Positions 40,660 through 52,656 of a DNA stretch of 64,000 nucleotides are shown one piece after another. Origin of the DNA: Zea mays (Eukaryota > Streptophyta > Magnoliopsida > Poales > Poaceae). The translations under genes and the position numbers were made by a program. The DNA lies in the NCBI RefSeq assembly GCF_902167145.1, contig NC_050097.1:40160095-40224094 (forward strand). Reading direction: 5' to 3'. The notes below the pieces were generated by a model that was not told the DNA's origin, ran no database searches, and was given only the letters and a program-made list of their open reading frames with translations. Within the stretch, counting starts at the first letter, position 1, and each line of letters begins with the position of its first letter.

Positions 40660-43600
40660 GTTTATGCATCCGGGGGCTCAAGTTGGATCATCGATAGCGG
40701 GTGCACAAAACACATGACATGGGAGAAAAGGATGTTCTCCTCCTATGAGAAAAACCATGATCCCCAAAGAGCTATCACATTCGGGGACGGAAATCAAGGT
40801 TTGGTCAAAGGACTTGGTAAAATTGCTATATCACCTGACCATTCCATTTCCAATGTTTTTCTTGTAAATTCTTTAGATTACAACTTGCTTTCAGTTTCTC
40901 AATTATGCAAAATGGGCTACAATTGTCTTTTTACGGAAATAGGTGTGACTGTCTTTAGAAGAAGTGATGATTCAGTAGCATTTAAGGGAGTGTTAGAGGG
41001 TCAGCTATACTTAGTTGATTTTAATAGAGCTGAACTCGACACTTGCTTAACTGCTAAGACTAACATGGGTTGGCTCTAGCATCGTCGACTAGCCCACGTT
41101 GGGATGAAGAATCTTCACAAGCTTCTAAAGGGAGAACACGTTTTGGGACTAACAAATGTTCATTTTGAGAAAGACAGGGTTTGTAGCGCATGTCAAGCAG
41201 GGAAGCAAGTTGGTGTTCGTCATCCACACAAGAACATCATGACGATTTACAGGCCGCTTGAGCTACTCCACATGGACCTATTCGGCCCAATAGCTTACAT
41301 AAGCATCGGCGGGAGTAAGAACTGTCTAGTTATTATGGATGACTATTCTCGCTTCACTTGGGTGTTCTTTTTGCAGGAAAAATCTCAAACCCAAGAGACC
41401 TTAAAAGGATTCTTGAGACAGGCTCAAAATGAGTTCGGCCTAAGGATAAAAAAGATAAGAAGCGACAACGGGACAGAGTTCAAGAACTCACAAATAGAAG
41501 GCTTTCTTGAGGAAGAGGGCATCAAGCATGAGTTCTCTTCTCCCTACACGCCACAACAAAATGGTGTAGTGGAGAGGAAGAATAGAACTCTACTTGACAT
41601 GGCGAGGACCATGCTTGATGAGTACAAGACTTCGGACCAGTTTTGGGCGGAAGCAATCAACACCGCTTGCTACGCCATCAACCGTCTCTACCTTCACTGA
41701 ATCCTCAAGAAGACATCTTATGAACTCCTAACCGGTAAAAAGTCTAATGTTTCATATTTTAGAGCCTTTGTTGCAAATGTTTTATTCTTGTTAAAAGAGG
41801 TAGAAAATCTAAATTTGCTCCTAAGGCCGTAGAAGGCTTTTTTACTTGGTTATGATTCAAACACAAGGGCATATAGAGTCTTTAACAAGTCCACTGGACT
41901 AGTTGAAGTTTCTTGTGACATTGTGTTTGATGAGACTAACGACTCTCAAGAAGAGCAAGTTGATCTTGATGAGCTAGATGATGAAGAGGCTCCATGCGTC
42001 GCGCTAAGGAACATGTCCATTGGGGATGTGTGTCCTAAGGAATCCGAAGAGCCTTCACATGCTCAAGATCAACCATCGTCTTCAAATCAAGCATCTCCAC
42101 CAACTCAAGATGAGGATCAAGCTCAAGATGATGAAAATGAGGATCAAGAAGAGCCACCTCAATAGGAGGACAATGATCAAGGGGGAGATGCCAATGATTA
42201 AGACAAGGAAGATGATGAGGATCCAAGACCGCCACACCCAAGAGTCCACCCAGCAATACAACAAGATCACCCCGTGAACTCCATCCTCGGCGATATTCAT
42301 AAGGGGGTAACCACTCGATCTCGTGTTGCTCATTTTTATGAACATTACTCCTTTGTGTCTTCTTTTGAGCCATCCAGGGTAGAAGACGCATTAAGGGATT
42401 CAGATTGGGTGTTAGCAATGCAAGAGGAACTCAACAACTTCATGAGGAATGAGGTATGGCATTTAGTTCCACGTCCTAATCAAAATATTGTAGGAACCAA
42501 GTGGGTCTTCCACAACAAGCAAGTTGAACATGGTGTGGTGACAAGGAACAAAGCCCGACTTGTGGCCAAGGGATATTCACAAGTCGAAGGTTTGGATTTC
42601 GGTGAAACCTATGCACCCGTAGCAAGGCTTGAGTCAATTCGTATATTACTTGCCTATGCTACTTACCATGGCTTTAAGCTTTAACAAATGGACGTGAATA
42701 GTGCCTTCCTTAATGGACCAATCAAGGAGGAGGTCTATGTTGAGCAACCTCCCGGCTTTGAAGATAGTGAGTACCCTAACCATGTTTACAAACTCTCTAA
42801 GGCGCTTTATGGGCTTAACCGCTTAAGCAAGCCCCAAGAGCATGGTATGAATGCCTAAGAGATTTCCTTATTGCTAACGGCTTCAAAGTCAGAAAAGTCG
42901 ATCCTACTCTCTTTACTAAAACTATTGCAAATGATTTGTTTGTATGCCAAATTTATGTTGATGATATCATATTTGGGTCTACTAAAAAATCTACTTGTGA
43001 AGAGTTTAGTAGGATAATGGTTCAAAAGTTCGAGATGTCTATGATGGGGAGTTGAAGTATTTTCTAGGATTTCAAGTTAAGCAACTCCAAGAGGGCACCT
43101 TCATCAGCCAAACAAAGTACATTCAAGACATACTCACCAAGTTTGGGATGAAGGATGCCAAGCCCATCAAGACACCCATGGGAACCAATGGGCATCTCGA
43201 CCTCAACACGGGAGGTAAATCCGTAGATCAAAAGGTATACCAGTTGATGATAGGATCATTACTCTATTTATGCGCATCTTGACCGGATATTATGCTTTCT
43301 GTATGCATGTGTGCAAGATTCCAAGCCGATCCTAAGGAAGTTCACCTTAGGGCCGTGAAACGAATCTTGAGATATTTAGTTCATACACCTAAGTTTGGTC
43401 TTTGGTACCCCAAGGGATCCACTTTTGATTTAATTGGATATTCAGATGTTGATTGGGCAGGGTGTAAAATTGATAGAAATAGCACATCAGGGACTTGTCA
43501 GTTCTTGGGCAGATCCCTGGTGTCTTGGGCTTCAAAGAAACAAAACTTAGTAGCTCTTTCTACCGCCGAAGCCGAGTATATTGCCGCAGGCCATTGTTGG

Positions 43601-43872
43601 ACTATGGTTACAAATTAACCAAAGTTCCTCTCCTATGTGATAATGAGAGTGCAATCCACATGGCGGATAATCCCGTTGAGCCAGTCGCACTAAGCACATA
43701 GCCATTCGGTATCACTTTTTGAGGGATCACCAACAAAGGGGGGGATATCGAGATTGCTTATGTTAGCACCAAAGAACAATTAGCCGATATCTTTACCAAG
43801 CCACTAGATGAGAAAACTTTTACCAAACTTAGGCATGAGCTAAACATTCTTGATTCTAGGAATTTTGATTGA
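40660..43872 (+). pseudogene. Element E pol, heavily broken
   Basis: The protease motif WIIDSGCTKHM keeps DSG. The integrase zinc motif and core are recognisable, as is the reverse transcriptase YVDD (42954-42965), and RNase H shows [11 protein letters not shown]. Lesions against element C include TAG at 41077-41079 (Trp codon lost), TGA at 41698-41700, a deletion and an inserted T around 41766-41845, TAG near 42163, TAA near 42199, TAA at 42682-42684, an inserted duplicate of about 8 bp near 42818, a lost base near 43047, TGA near 43281 and a deletion of several tens of bases near 43600. The terminal stop is TGA at 43870-43872. Confidence 0.93.
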
Positions 43873-44680
43873 TATTTTGCACACATAGCTCATTTATATA
43901 CCTTTGATCATCTCTCTTTCATGAGCTATGACTAATGTGGTTTTCAAATGTATTACATGCTAAGTCATAACTTGAAAGGGAAATGGAATCTTCGACGAAG
44001 ACAAGGCTTCCACTCCACTCCATCGAATTATTCATCCTTCGCCGTCACTCCGCACCGCTCTCCACTTTGGTATAATCCTTCACTCACATATTGTTTGCCA
44101 AAGGGGGAGAGAAAGCAAAAGGGCTTATATTTCACTCACAAGTATCCGTTTTTGGCGATTCATGCCAAAGGGGGAGAAAGTATTAGCCTAAAGCAAAAGG
44201 ACCGCACCACCACCAATTTCAAAAATACAGCCTTTCAATTTGTATTAAAAGAAGTTTTCAATTGGTATCTTATTTTTGATATAATCTCAAATTGGTTTGA
44301 CCTCCTTCAAAATTAATATCTAAAACCCTCTTGAACACTAAGAGGAGAATTTCATCTAGGGGGAGTTTTATTTAGTCAAAGGAAAAGCATTTGAAACAGG
44401 GGGAGAAAATTTCAAATATTGAAAATGCTTCTCAAAATCTTGTTCATTTACCTTTGACTATTTGAAAAACAATTTGCAAAACATTTGCAAAAACAAAACA
44501 AGTGGTACAAGCGTGGTCCAAAATGTTAAAATAAAGAAAGCAATCCATGCATATCTTATGAAATGTAAATTGGTTTAATTCCAAGTAACCTTTGCACTTA
44601 CCTTATGCAAACTAGTTCAATTCTGCACTTATATATTTGCTTTGGTTTGTGTTGGCATCAATCACCAAAAAGGGGGAGAT
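43873..44680 (+). other. Element E 3' noncoding tract with multiple polypurine motifs
   Basis: No gene is seen. GGGGGAGA-type runs occur near 44103, 44170, 44360 and 44400 and directly before the LTR (44668-44680). The sequence is colinear with 7254-8089 of element C. Confidence 0.78.
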
Positions 44681-45871
44681 TGAAAGGGAAATAGGCTCAC
44701 ACCTTTTCCTAAATGATTTTGGTGGTTGAATTGCCCAACACAAATAATTGGACTAACTAGTTTGCTCTAGATTATAAGTTCTACAGGTGGCAAAGGTTCA
44801 ACACAAACCAATAAAAAGTCCAAGAAAGGGTTCAAATAAAAAGAGCAAAAGGCAACCGAAGGCTGCCCTGGTCTGGCGCACCGGACTGTCCGGTGTGCCA
44901 CCAGACAGTGTCCGGTGCACCAGGGAGAATCACTCTGAACTGCTCAGCTTCGAGCATTTGGGGAGCCCCTCTGCTATAATTCACCAGACTGTCCGGTGTA
45001 GCACCGGACTGTTCGGTGTGCCAACGGAGCAATGGCTAACTGCGCCAACGGTCGTCTGCAAAAGCAACAGTGAACAGTGCGCGACTGCGCGCGTAGAGTC
45101 AGAGCAGTCGCCAGAAGACGCACCGGACAGTGAACAGTGACTGTCCGGTGCACCACCGGACTGTCCGGTGGCCCCACATGTCAGAGCTCCAATGGTCGAA
45201 CCCTAACGGTTGGGTGACATGGCTGGTGCACCGGACAGTGTCCGGTGCGCCCTTCAACAGCAGCCTTCCCCAACGGCCACTTTGGTGGTTGGGGCTATAA
45301 ATACCCCCCAACCACCACATTTCAAGGCATCCAAGTTTTCAGCCAACACATTCAATACAAGAGCTAGTGCATTCAATACAAGACACAAATAGAGTGAATC
45401 AAAATCTCTCCAAGTCACAATTCCACTCAAAGCAATTAGTGACTAGAAGAGAGAGTTTTGTCGTGTTCTTTTGAGCTCTTGCGCTTGGATCGCTTTTCTT
45501 CTTCCTCTATTCTTGTTCTCAACTCACTTGTAATCAAAGCAAGAGACACCAAGTTGTGGTGGTCCTTGTAGCGGACTAAGTGTCATGTTTGATTGAAGAG
45601 AAAAGCTCACTTGGTCTAGGTGACCGTTTGAGAGAGGGAAAGGGTTGTAAGAGACCCGATCTTTGTGACCACCTCAACGGGGAGTAGGTTTGCAAGAACC
45701 GAACCTCGGTAAAACAAATCACCATGTCATCCGCCTTATTTGCTTGTGATTTGTTTTTCGCCCTCTCTTTCTGACTCGAGTATATTTCTAACGCTAACCC
45801 TGGCTTGTAGTTGTGCTTAAACTTTATAAATTTCAGATTTGCCTATTCACCCCCCCTCTAGGTGACTTTCA
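44681..45871 (+). repeat. Element E 3' LTR
   Basis: This 1191-bp LTR has the same ends as the 5' LTR. It carries an additional palindrome near 45000-45020 and another near 45150 that the 5' LTR lacks. Target duplication GTTTG follows. Confidence 0.95.
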
Positions 45872-45876
45872 GTTTG

Positions 45877-46525
45877 CATGGTAGAATAAGGGTGATGCTG
45901 AGCCCTTTTTGTGTTTTACAGACTTATCACTTATCAGTTCTCATAGTGTTGCTATTTGTATTTTATTTCTGAAAAATTTTATGGGTTGCTTGCCTAAGTA
46001 AGTCTTCATAAACATTTAAGTGGTGTGTAGTTTTGGATTGTTGACAGGGTCCAATTTTGTGAAAGGAATGCTTTTGCTCCCCTTGCCTTTTCGGATTGAA
46101 ATCTTGGTGTTGACTGCTAATGCAGTTTTGGATTGTTGGTAGGGTCCAATTTTGTGAAAGGCATGTTGAACTACTGATGAGTGACGAGAGGCGATGATGC
46201 TCAACCTTTTCCAAAATGCATGGCACTGGGCAATGAAGGATGCTACAAGTGTCTACTTTGAGCTAACCCTCTCCCCACATGAAGCCTATTTTAATCACCC
46301 CTTTTTGGTTTATGGTTGTGCCTAGGATGGTCATTCGGATGTGACAACCAACACATTTCCACTTACATTGAGGTGATTAGGTGGTGCTGCAAGAAAAGTG
46401 AGAAGTCGGTTTGCATGGTAGAATAAGGGTGATGATGAGCCCTTTTTGTGTTTTAGAGACTTATCACTTATCAGTTCTCATAGTGTAACTATTTGTATTT
46501 TATTTCTGAAAAATTTTATGGGTTG
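45877..46525. repeat. Host ~538-bp tandem repeat: rest of copy 2 and start of copy 3
   Basis: Copy 2 runs to about 46297. Copy 3 starts at 46298 with CCCCTTTTTGGTTTATGG and is cut at 46525 by element D. Identity with copy 1 is high by eye, including the internal 41-bp direct repeat. Confidence 0.85.
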
Positions 46526-47524
46526 TGTCGGAGAGGAAATCTCCCCGTCCGGGTGGCAGATTGCACCCGCCCTAAATCCTGAAGAGTGGAGGGGCCTAAG
46601 CGTTTTGCTTGCTACGAGGCTGGTGGATCAACACACGAGAGCACACGAGGGTTTAGAGTGGTTCGGGCCGCTGGAGCGTAATACCCTACTCCACTGTGAG
46701 TTGTATTGCTCGAGAGCTTGTATGAGCTTAGAGAGTCTAAGATTGTGTGTTGTGTGAAACGTTGCATGCCTCCCCTTTTATAGCTGAAGGGGGCATGCAC
46801 AAAGGGACTGGGCCCCGACATGTGGGCCCAGGAACATAAAGAATATAGCACTTGGAGCTACTAACGCCTGTTGTCGAGACAATCTTCTCTTCCCTGACGC
46901 TCGAGATCTACGTATCCTTGGCATACAGAGGAGACTTCTTGCGGGGGAGAGGGTGAGTATAGCGCGCCGCTCGGCCCAGGCGTATTGTTTGCCGGCAGAC
47001 CCAGCAGGCGCGCCGCCTGCTGGATGACCTTGACGCCGCCTGCCAGCGGATGGGACAGGACGCATTAAATGCTGAGAGGGCACGTCGCCCATCAGCGTAG
47101 TGGCAGGCGGCGCGTCTTTTCCTCAATAAATGCAGGGGCTGCACGACTTTTCGTCAGGTTCGGCCCGGTAGCTTATGTCATGGACCACAAGCAGCGGGTC
47201 TCCGCCTATGCGGGAAGTGGAGAGCAAGGCCCGCACACGTGTCAGCACCGAACCCCTGCACACACCAAGGTCCTTCTCGTTCTGGAACCCTGCTGGGGTT
47301 CGAACCTACCCAGGGGCTCCGGACCTGTATGTATATAGGGGCTCGGTGTCCTTCCGTGGGGGTCCGGACTTACTGAGGTGTGGTGTCTTTTCCTGCCACG
47401 TGGCGCCCTTTGGCCTGCCCATCCGGTAGGGTCAGGCGTGGTCCTCCTTGTGGCTAGGAGACGCCGCAAGGGTGCGATGTCTTCATGTTGTAGGAGAGGG
47501 TACCCCTGATTTAGGGTACCGACA
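46526..47524 (-). repeat. Element D 3' LTR
   Basis: This 999-bp LTR starts TGTCGGTACCC and ends CTCCGACA on the minus strand. Its outer 330 bp match 52657-52987. On the minus strand a purine tract (CAGGACCGGGGGCCAC) sits just before it. Confidence 0.88.
46764..46798 (-). promoter_or_regulatory. Element D LTR TATA box inside a palindrome
   Basis: GCATGCCTCCCCTT and AAGGGGGCATGC form arms of 12-14 nt around TTATAGCTG. On the minus strand the loop holds CTATAAAAG, the likely TATA box. The 5' LTR copy (about 52895-52930) keeps the TATA but has mismatches in one arm. Confidence 0.6.
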
Positions 47525-47914
47525 GTGGCCCCCGGTCCTGCCTCAGGGGAGGATGCGAGCCTGCAGGTGGGACCAGAGTCTGATTGGCGATTGGACCGCT
47601 GCTTCTGTGTGCCCGTTGCTGCAATTACTGCCGGCCCGCCTATGGCCATGCCAACTGCCATGCCTATTCCCGCGACTGACTGACCCATGACCGTCGTACT
47701 TAACGACACTGTTGGGCCATGCGCGAGGCTGCCTCGAGTCGCTGCACTGGTTCTGAAAAATTTACCTTTTCAGAATTCGTGACAGTCCCGAGAAGACGTG
47801 GCATTGGCACAGGCGGCGGTGCGGTTTCTTTGCACACGGTAACCGGCGCGTCGGTTACATGGCGTGTGGGCCTAGGCCCCTGAGTTGGACCGCCAGTTGC
47901 GGCAGAGCTGAGGG

Positions 47915-48110
47915 AGCGCACAGCCGTGGGACGGTTGTACGCTACTTGCGCGGCGATTCGCCTCTTTGACCGCTGGGTGCGGTGAAGACGAAGGGGCGCC
48001 TAACCGTGGGGCAGTTGCATGCCCTATGTGCGGCGGTTCGCCTTCCTGACCGCTGGTTACCCCGAAAATGGAGGAGCACGCAACCGCAGGGCAGTTGCAC
48101 GCTCCTTCTC
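47915..48110. repeat. Tandem repeat of ~80 bp, about 2.4 copies
   Basis: Copies start near 47918, 47997 and 48079. Each has CGC-AACCG-GGGCAGTTGCA-like sequence, and the first two continue GCGGCGATTCGCC...TTTGACCGCTGG or close variants. Confidence 0.75.
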
Positions 48111-48954
48111 AGGGTTGGTCTATATGACATGTGGGGCCCGACCCCCGTGTCATAAGGTGGGATCCTTGGTAAACGCTGGGGGAGTCTTCACCCGTGACGC
48201 TTTAGGGGCGCGAGTGGGGGGTCTACCTTTAAAAGGGGGTCGATCCCCCGGGCAGTTGGCATGCCTCGCTCCTCTTGCGACCACCGCGCCCCTTCGCCTT
48301 CCGGGCCTCCAGATGGGGTGCGCCGGAGTCCTCTGGAGGGATCCGCGTCAAGGTCGTCTGTTCCGGCGACTTCACCATCGGAGAGCGCGCGCTCGTGGTG
48401 GTGTCACCGATCTTGTCTTCTTGCTGCTGTTGGAGGGGTGCAACCCCATGGGAGTTGGCATCCTTCCACCATCATTCGACTTCAAGGATTTTCATCATGC
48501 AGCCCGGCTGCAGTCCCCTGCCGGCGGTCACCCAGGAGGATGACCACCAGCCTTGTGGTGGGGAGAAGCAAGCCGGGCTGCGGCCTCTCTCCCACCCTCA
48601 GCTTCAAGGATGTTCATCATCCTCGCTGTGGTGGGAGGCGGGTTGAGCCGGGGCCCTACCCTCCGTTTGGGTTGGTGATCCCCTTCTTCCTCCAGCATTC
48701 GGAGGGGGGCGGACCTTGACTACACGGGGCCGGCTGACTGCAGGCTGTCAGCTGCAGCGTGTCTGGCCCTTTGGGGCTGGATGGCTCTGGTGCTGCCTCC
48801 GACGCTGCCTCCTGCCGTCTGGGCGCACTGGGGGACCGTACAAGACGTCGTACGCCGCGGCGGTGGCTGCGGCGTTCTTGGATGGTCTTGTCCTCACTCC
48901 TGTTGGTCGAAACAGGAGCGAGAACCCCTTCGTGCGTGCTGAGGCAGCCGCCGC

Positions 48955-49250
48955 CCACCGGTGCAGAGGTGGTCGCCGCCGCTGGTGAGGCTACCTCTTG
49001 TAGAGGTGGTTGCCTCCGCTAGTGAGGGCATTAGAGCCATCTGCCGCTGAGTCCCCGACTCTTTGGCTTTAATGGCCTCGTTGCCACCCCCCGTAGGAGG
49101 ACGGGGGCAAGGACCTTTTCACAGTAGCGCTCGCCCTAGGGGCGATCACTGCTGCTGTCTAGCCGCCCGAGGCGGAGGTCGTTGTCGCTGCCGGTGCAGA
49201 GGTGGTCGCTACCGCCGGCGATCCGTCGATGCAGAGGTGGTCGCCGTCGT
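48955..49250. repeat. Dispersed short repeat GTGCAGAGGTGGTCGC
   Basis: This motif or a one- or two-base variant occurs near 48959, 48999, 49193 and 49230, in each case followed by a GCCGCCG-like or GTCGTTGG-like tract. Confidence 0.65.
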
Positions 49251-49390
49251 TGGTGGGTCTGTCCGGAGCCAGCTTCCAGCGCGACTCCCATTGGTGCAAT
49301 GTAGTCCATTCCTGCGGAAATGGAGCTAGGGTCCCGCTTATAAGGGAATGTAATGGCATTTGCTTTGAGAGCAAAATGTAATAACATATG

Positions 49391-50420
49391 CAGGATTTTA
49401 GCCTGGGAAGCCCAGTTGTGTGTCCGAATCCCCTAGATGGTGGCTTCAAATACTAAGACACCTGCCGCAGGGCGGTGGAGTATGTAGGCCCACGGCACAG
49501 GACCTGGCTGAGCGGCTACATGGATTCCGGACCCCCCAGGAGACAAGTGTCTGTTCTTCAAAGCCGGACCTTCAGGCTGTTGGACGCACAGGACTATAGT
49601 TTTAAATACTAGGACACCCGTCATTGAGTGGTGGAGTGTGCAGGGTTTTGGGTACGGGACCAGGCTAACCGGCCACACAGGCTCCGGACCACCCTATGGA
49701 ACGGGCATCCGTTTTTTAGAACCGGCCCCCAGGCCTTTCCCTATTTTTGTAAACAAATAAATATTGTCTTCTAAGCAGCATTTAACACTTATCTGTGTAA
49801 CGCATGTTCTTGCTGTGTGCGATGTTGTTGACTCTTCCCTGGCCCCCCGACTGTGATGCATGCTTGATGTGTTGAGGTTGGATACCATCGTTTCTGAAAA
49901 GGTTGTCAACAATCCTCGGGAGGCAACTCGCCGAGATCTAGATCTGTACACAACTTTTAGCTAGAAAGCATTAGTAGCACACCTCATAGGGTGCTCTGTC
50001 TGACATTAGTCGCCCTTTGATACATGCTCGGGACCTGCAGGTTTTAGTCCGGGTGGCCAAGTTATGTTTCCGGACCCCCTTGGGTCGCGGTTCTAGATAC
50101 TAGGACACCTATCGCAGGGTGGTGGAGTGTGCAGGCTCACGGTATGGGACCAGGCTGAGCGGCTGTGCGGGCTCCGGACCACCCCAGGAGACTAATGTCC
50201 CTTATCTAGCTCCGGTCCCGAGGTTGTCGGACCCGCAGGACTTATAACTCTAAATACTAAGTTCCCGTCACGGGGTGGTGGAGCATGTAGGCCCACGGTA
50301 CAGGACCTGGCTAAGCGGCTACACGGGCTTCAGACTACCCTATGGAACGTGGTCTCGTTTTCTAGAGCCGGCCCCCAGGCTGTCGGACCTCCGCACTTTC
50401 GTGTCAGGGGCCCTAAACTG
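49391..50420. repeat. Higher-order tandem repeat of ~160-bp units
   Basis: Units start with AATACTA(A/G)GACACC-like sequence near 49448, 49604, 50095 and 50262. Each carries GGTGGAGTGTGCAGG, GGGACCAGGCTGAGCGGC and GGCTCCGGACCACCCTATGG or variants. The pair at 49448 and 49604, with its leader at 49391, is repeated about 647 bp downstream at 50095 and 50262, with its leader at 50038. Confidence 0.8.
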
Positions 50421-51125
50421 CAAGCCTGGCTGTTCAATTCGGATGTCGCCATGTTAGACAGATGGAACCCGTACGGTGGGTTAGCTGAAAGTTATTATCT
50501 GAAAGATTGCAAGGTGGGACCATGGAGCAGCAAGATGGAACTATCACAAGAGCATGACTGAGGGGGGTAGTTTCTTCTTCATAACTTGTCGTGCATGTGT
50601 GCAGACCAACAGTCCGGGTTCATGGGGGCAGACCCCACCGGGTTATCATACACGTATGCGCCATTTAGTTATAAAAAAGAAACAGACTCGACCCTTTGTC
50701 TTGCTCTATGGATAGAACTTACATAGATATTTGGCATCAAGGTAAGGTACTCCTCCACTCGTAGCTAGATGGTTGCCCCTGGGTCGGTGCACTCCCGTTA
50801 CCTTGGAGGGTCCTTCCTAGCTGGGGGAGAGTTGCGGAGCACCTCTTGGAGTGGCACTTGCCGCGGGGCTAAGCGCCGACCCAGGGTTCCTATCCGCATT
50901 TGACACGGGAACCCTTGTCTCTGGCTGTGATCACTTCTGCATGTACCTGTCTGCAGCTCGGACCCGTGGGAGGTCCGAAAGAGCCTCCGGAGGAAGGCGT
51001 GCTTCAGCTTCGTAGACCGGGGGACACGGAGTTCCCCCGAGGTCCGTCTAGTTGTCTTCACCGGAGTAGGAGCCTCCGGCAAAGATATCCTTCAGGTCCC
51101 CCTCGGGCGACTGATACCCGAGGTC

Positions 51126-52354
51126 TCATTCATCCGCGACCACCTCACCGTCGTCCACCTTTTCCTTGCTGGGCCGACGGCGAGGCGGGGAGCCGTCTTT
51201 GGAGGACTGCTCGCGCCGCTCGCTGACGCGTTTTGCGAGGTCGATGATCTCGCGACACTCCACGGTGCTGTGGCGACCATGTGGGTGCACAGGGCATGAA
51301 CCGTTGTTACCCTTCTGCGGTCGCGGGCGTTTGTTGCGGTCGCCCTGGCCTCCGGTTGCTATCGCGACCACCAGAGCAGTGGACCGCGGCTTCTGGTAGT
51401 CGCGCTCCTTCTTCTTTTTCTTCTTTCCGTCCCAGAGGACGGGCCCCGTACCACCCGACTGGGCAGCTCCAGTTTGTGGGGCCGAGTGCCATGCAAGGCC
51501 CTCGGCGGCTCTGGCGCATTTCTCGACCAGAGCGAAGAGTGTGGGGACAGTTTCCACGTCATGTGTGGCCAACTTCTCCAATATTTTTTCATTATGTACT
51601 CCCTGTCGGAAAGCCGTGATGATGGAAGCATCAGAAATACGAGGTATCCTACCTCGTACCTTGGTGAAGCGTGAGATGAACTTCCGGAGGGTTTCCCCAG
51701 GCTCCTGTCTTACTGCATGGATGTGGGCCTCCACGCCGTGCTGTTGGTAAGCATTGGTGAAGTTCGCCACGAACCGCGCACAGAGTTCTTCCCAGAAGTA
51801 GACTAATCCCGGGGTGAGGTTCATGAGTCAGGTCCGGGCAGGTCCAGACAAGGCCACATGAAAGTATGTTGCCATCACAGTGGTGTTTCCACCTGCTGCC
51901 GTGATGGCGGTAACGTACACCTGCAGAACTCTGACGGGTTTGATGTTCCGTCGTATTTTTCCGGCAGGTGTGGCCGAAACTTGGGCGGCCATGATGCCGC
52001 GCGAAGGTGGTCTGCGAGGGCGGCGCAGCCCACGCCGGCCAAGGGGACACCCGTTTGGGACCGGGCGCCCACTGGTGTCTGCGGTGCCTCCGCAGCGAAA
52101 TCTCGGTCGAGATTGCGACCCTCAATGTTCTGACGGCGCTCACGCGCCCTTTCCAAAGAGACCCGGGTGTCTTCTCCCGTATGCCTACGGTTGAGCTCCG
52201 CCCGGAGGTCGTCGGTCTGTGCACCCCTTACGGAGGGCGAGCGCACAGACGCCGTCGCCTCGCGTTGGCGCCGGGATGATCGAGGCCTCGACCTGGACGA
52301 AGTAGAATGTGCCATTCCGAGCAGCCAGTCGACATCGTCGCGCCACTGCTTCAT
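51126..52354 (-). pseudogene. Element D gag, broken
   Basis: The N-terminal part starts at ATG 52354-52352 and is Arg/Ser-rich, leading to RPHLPEKYDGTSNPSEF. A frameshift follows near 51910. The frame that continues the protein reads VYVTAITAAGGNTTVMATYF, then a TGA near 51825 where Trp is expected, then the canonical gypsy gag core FVANFTNAYQQHG...IHAVRQEPGETLRKFISRF. The C-terminus has CPVHPHGRHSTVEC, a Cys/His metal-binding motif of this gag type, and ends at 51126. Gag would form the particle; here it is disrupted twice. Confidence 0.85.
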
Positions 52355-52636
52355 GGCCCCCGGTGATGGCGTGAGCTAAGGGGGTGGCGCAACAATTCTC
52401 TGGCCGCAGACAGCGTCGTAGGCACTACCCTCGACGGAGTCCGGGACGCCTGCGCTGGCATGTGCTGCTGCATGGCATGCACGACAGTAGTCCCAGAGTC
52501 GGGGTGGTCGGGCGCTCGTGGCGCGGAGGATGCAACCTCTTGCCCCATCACGAAATCCTCCAAAGGTTCGGCGTGGTGCTCGATGATTCGCACCATCATG
52601 CTGAGCGAGAAAACAAGCAAAAACTTGAAGCCTAGG

Positions 52637-52656
52637 CCCCTACCTGGCGCGCCAAA
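52637..52656 (-). other. Element D primer binding site region
   Basis: On the minus strand the bases after the 5' LTR read TTTGGCGCGCCAGGTAGGGG. This is the position and style of a primer binding site in many plant gypsy elements. The matching tRNA is not identified here. Confidence 0.6.

Larger units (their letters stand above)
36810..45871 (+). mobile_element. Copia element E (Ji-like Sirevirus), complete in outline but decayed
   Basis: The LTRs are 36810-37962 and 44681-45871, with the target-site duplication GTTTG at 36805-36809 and 45872-45876. The sequence is of the same family as element C. Gag has lost its start codon and has a nonsense codon and a frameshift. Pol has at least six stops or indels, and the two LTRs differ by several substitutions and indels. 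All of this points to an older insertion than B or C. Confidence 0.96.
47525..51125 (-). other. Element D noncoding internal region
   Basis: GC-rich with many long, overlapping frames on both strands, none of which matches a protein I know. It contains three separate tandem or dispersed repeat families, listed separately. I interpret it as the noncoding body of a non-autonomous element that replaces pol. Confidence 0.65.

Noticed and set aside
47069..49022. Several overlapping 80-170-codon frames on both strands in element D
   Set aside because: Overlap in many frames, GC-rich composition, no recognised domain and internal tandem repeats indicate composition artefacts.
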